Shown here one piece after another: positions 15,432 through 16,864 of a stretch of DNA of 16,864 bases. The translations under genes were made by a program, and so were the position numbers. This DNA comes from JALHQU01 sp043745295. Lineage in GTDB: Bacteria > Planctomycetota > Planctomycetia > Gemmatales > Gemmataceae. Under the pieces are notes generated by a model. It saw only the letters and a list, made by a program, of their open reading frames with translations. It made no database searches and was not told where the DNA came from. Position 1 is the stretch's first letter, and every line of letters starts with the position of its first letter. The DNA lies in contig JAYTTN010000587.1 in assembly GCA_043745295.1 (NCBI GenBank), positions 1 through 16,864 on the forward strand. Direction: 5' to 3'.

Positions 15432-15641
15432 ATGACGCACGCGGACGGGAACGAATTGATCGAAGCGGTCGCCGAACTGCGGGCGCTGTTCCCCGACTGG
15501 CGATTCGGGCAACTCGTGGCGAACCTCGCGCTCTCGGCTGGCCGCGATGGGGCCATTTGGGATGTCGAGGACGATCAGTTGCTGGACGCCGCGCGGCGGC
15601 TGATCGACCGGAACCGAGTTCGAGAAGCGGTGCCCGCATGA
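15432..15641 (+). CDS. Small conserved-looking hypothetical protein
   Basis: A 69-residue soluble protein, MTHADGNELIEAVAELRALF and so on, with PDWRFGQLVANLA and an acidic WDVEDDQLLDAARRL segment. It resembles small planctomycete proteins of unknown function that share the PDWRFGQLV and WDVEDDQLL pattern; this is from memory and not checked. It is predicted mostly helical, with no membrane segment or signal peptide. I chose the ATG at 15432; an in-frame ATG at 15402 would start inside the end of the repeat region, and neither has a clear ribosome site. Its stop overlaps an ATG at 15638, and the RidA-like gene begins 17 nt later, so the two are probably co-transcribed. Confidence 0.7.
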   Translation: MTHADGNELIEAVAELRALFPDWRFGQLVANLALSAGRDGAIWDVEDDQLLDAARRLIDRNRVREAVPA

Positions 15642-15658
15642 ATCAACGGAGTTCACCC

Positions 15659-16045
15659 ATGTCCCGCCGGCTGATATCGTCCGGGTCGAAGTTCGAGGCC
15701 GAGATCGGCTACTCCCGCGCCGTCGTGGTCGGCGACACGGTGTACGTGTCCGGCACCACCGGGTTCGACTATGCCGCCATGACCATTTCGGACGACGTGG
15801 TGGCCCAGACCGACCAGTGCCTGAAGAACATCGGGGCGGCGCTGGCGCAGGCCGGGGCGACGTTCGCCGACGTGGTCCGCGTCACCTACGTGCTGCCGAA
15901 CGCCGCCGACTTCCCGGCGACGTGGCCGGTGCTGACGACGTACTTCGGCGACGTGCGGCCGGCGTGCACGATGATCGCCGCCGGACTGTCCGACCCGCGC
16001 ATGAAGATCGAGATCGAAGTCACCGCCCGCGTCGGCTCGGCCTGA
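15659..16045 (+). CDS. RidA (YjgF/YER057c/UK114) superfamily protein
   Basis: A 128-residue protein with the chorismate-mutase-like RidA fold: YSRAVVVGDTVYVSGTTG, then CLKNIGAALAQAGATFADVVRVTYVL, and the C-terminal signature MKIEIEVTA with Glu120. RidA enzymes hydrolyse reactive enamine and imine intermediates with an arginine in the PAR-S motif. Here that motif reads RPACTM, so Cys103 replaces the arginine, as in Arg-less subgroups of the superfamily, and imine deaminase activity is doubtful. The ATG at 15659 is chosen because GGAG lies 7 nt upstream. An in-frame ATG at 15638 overlaps the previous stop and would add seven residues (MNQRSSP). The gene is convergent with the TPR-like gene, only 12 nt away. 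Confidence 0.9.
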   Translation: MSRRLISSGSKFEAEIGYSRAVVVGDTVYVSGTTGFDYAAMTISDDVVAQTDQCLKNIGAALAQAGATFADVVRVTYVLPNAADFPATWPVLTTYFGDVRPACTMIAAGLSDPRMKIEIEVTARVGSA

Positions 16046-16057
16046 CGGGGGGGCCGC

Positions 16058-16780
16058 TCACTTCCGCGCCGCGAGCAGTTCGCCCAGCCGCTTCTCGGCC
16101 GCCTGGATGCGGGCCTGGTTGGTGTCGTGCGCCACCACCTCGCGGTACATCTCGACCGCCTTGCTCCGCTCGTTCAGCAGCTTGTCGTAGATGACCGCCG
16201 CCCGCATCCGCGAGTCGGTGATCGTCCCCTTCCGCCACTGGTACGCCCGCTGGAAGTACTCGGCCGCCCGTTCGTACTGCTTGTACGCCTTCCCCTCGTA
16301 CAGGTCGCCGAGCTGGTACGCCACGTCGGCGATCTTGTCCGAGGTCGGGTGCTTCTGGAGGATCTCCTGGAGCAGGATTTCCGTCCGCCGCTGGTTCAGC
16401 GTGTACTCGGTGCCGGCCCCCTTGTCCTTGTACCGCATGGCCTCCTTGTACAGGTCGTTGGCCGCCTTCACGTTGTCCTTCGCCTCCAGGCTGGCCGGCG
16501 GTACGTCGTGCAGGTCCAGCCGGTAGCTCGGCTTGCTCATCAGGTGGAACGTCTTCAGTTCCTCCTCCACCCACTGCGCCCGCAGCGCGTCGCCGTGCTT
16601 CTCGTACTGGTTGTACAGGGCGATGAGCGCCGCCTGGTACTCCTTCCGCGCGGCCAGCACCCGCTCCACCTCGGCGGTGTCGGACGCGGACGCGGACACC
16701 GGCTTGGCCGGCTTCGGGGGTTCGGCCGCGAACGCGGCGGCGGTCAGGGCGAGTAGGAGAAGCGGGACGCGGTATCGCAT
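16058..16780 (-). CDS. Secreted TPR-like repeat protein
   Basis: A 240-residue protein with a clear Sec signal peptide: basic MRYR, a hydrophobic core LLLLALTAAAF, and a cleavage site after about residue 18 or 19 (AFA-AE or FAA-EP). A low-complexity Pro/Lys/Ser linker (21-33) follows. The remainder is helical and contains tetratricopeptide-like units, best seen at residues 150-215: IADVAYQLGDLYEGKAYKQY, ERAAEYFQRAYQW, and AAVIYDKLLNERSKAVEMYR. Such proteins usually act as periplasmic scaffolds; a partner cannot be named. The ATG at 16780-16778 has GGAG 8 nt upstream. The gene has no obvious link to the RidA-like gene it faces. Confidence 0.82.
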   Translation of the reverse strand: MRYRVPLLLLALTAAAFAAEPPKPAKPVSASASDTAEVERVLAARKEYQAALIALYNQYEKHGDALRAQWVEEELKTFHLMSKPSYRLDLHDVPPASLEAKDNVKAANDLYKEAMRYKDKGAGTEYTLNQRRTEILLQEILQKHPTSDKIADVAYQLGDLYEGKAYKQYERAAEYFQRAYQWRKGTITDSRMRAAVIYDKLLNERSKAVEMYREVVAHDTNQARIQAAEKRLGELLAARK

Positions 16781-16813
16781 TGGGTTAACTCCGGAGGTGT
16801 GTCTGGCGAGCCG

Positions 16814-16864
16814 CGACCGCGAGGGAGCGGCATCTTCTGAACCGTTGCCGCTCCCTCGCGGTCG
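16814..16864. repeat. 19-bp perfect inverted repeat at the right edge
   Basis: Bases 16814-16832 (CGACCGCGAGGGAGCGGCA) are the exact reverse complement of 16846-16864, with a 13-nt loop. The right arm reaches the last base of the window, so the repeat may be longer. It sits 33 nt upstream of the TPR-like gene start and so lies in that gene's promoter region, or ends a gene beyond the edge. Confidence 0.85.

Noticed and set aside
1..16864. CRISPR array, prophage, insertion sequence with transposase, or toxin-antitoxin pair
   Set aside because: No regularly spaced direct repeats, no transposase, integrase or phage frames, and no recognisable toxin gene were found in either strand.

Overview
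The window is high-GC bacterial DNA that most resembles a planctomycete of the Gemmata group (family Gemmataceae). This is inferred from the strong G/C bias at third codon positions, weak or absent Shine-Dalgarno sites before many genes, a Uma2-type nuclease, a small 'WDVEDDQLL' protein, and a long palindromic element in almost every larger intergenic gap. No rRNA, tRNA, transposase, phage gene or CRISPR array was found. Much of the content looks like ordinary chromosomal housekeeping.

Layout: (1) 1-516, minus strand, the 5' part of a Uma2-family nuclease gene running off the left edge. (2) 599-3499, plus strand, two polytopic membrane proteins of glycosyltransferase GT-C type: a GT87-like mannosyltransferase and a 509-residue protein. 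A 37-bp perfect palindrome separates them. (3) 3500-4534, one kilobase without a protein gene. It contains a rod-shaped structured RNA of about 200 nt with its own promoter and a T-tract terminator, best explained as a 6S RNA homologue. After it comes a hairpin-rich leader region before metH. (4) 4535-8110, full-length cobalamin-dependent methionine synthase (MetH) with all its domains. (5) 8279-11865, an ABC-2 transporter split over two strands: the ATPase on plus, two permeases on minus, and a VTT/DedA-like membrane protein upstream of the permeases. The ATPase and permease transcripts converge on a small cassette in which a 74-residue cysteine-rich protein is bounded by 31-bp perfect inverted repeats. 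(6) 12104-15177, gspE/pilB-like ATPase and gspF/pilC-like platform protein of a type II secretion or type IV pilus machine. (7) 15432-16780, a 69-residue conserved-looking protein, a RidA-superfamily protein lacking the catalytic arginine, and a convergent secreted TPR-like protein.

The genes do not form one pathway. The clear functional units are the ABC transporter (ATPase plus two permeases), the gspE-gspF pair, and possibly the two membrane glycosyltransferase-like proteins. The most notable non-coding content is the 6S-like RNA and the set of at least six different long inverted repeats, several lying directly after stop codons, which look like dispersed terminator or REP/MITE-like elements.
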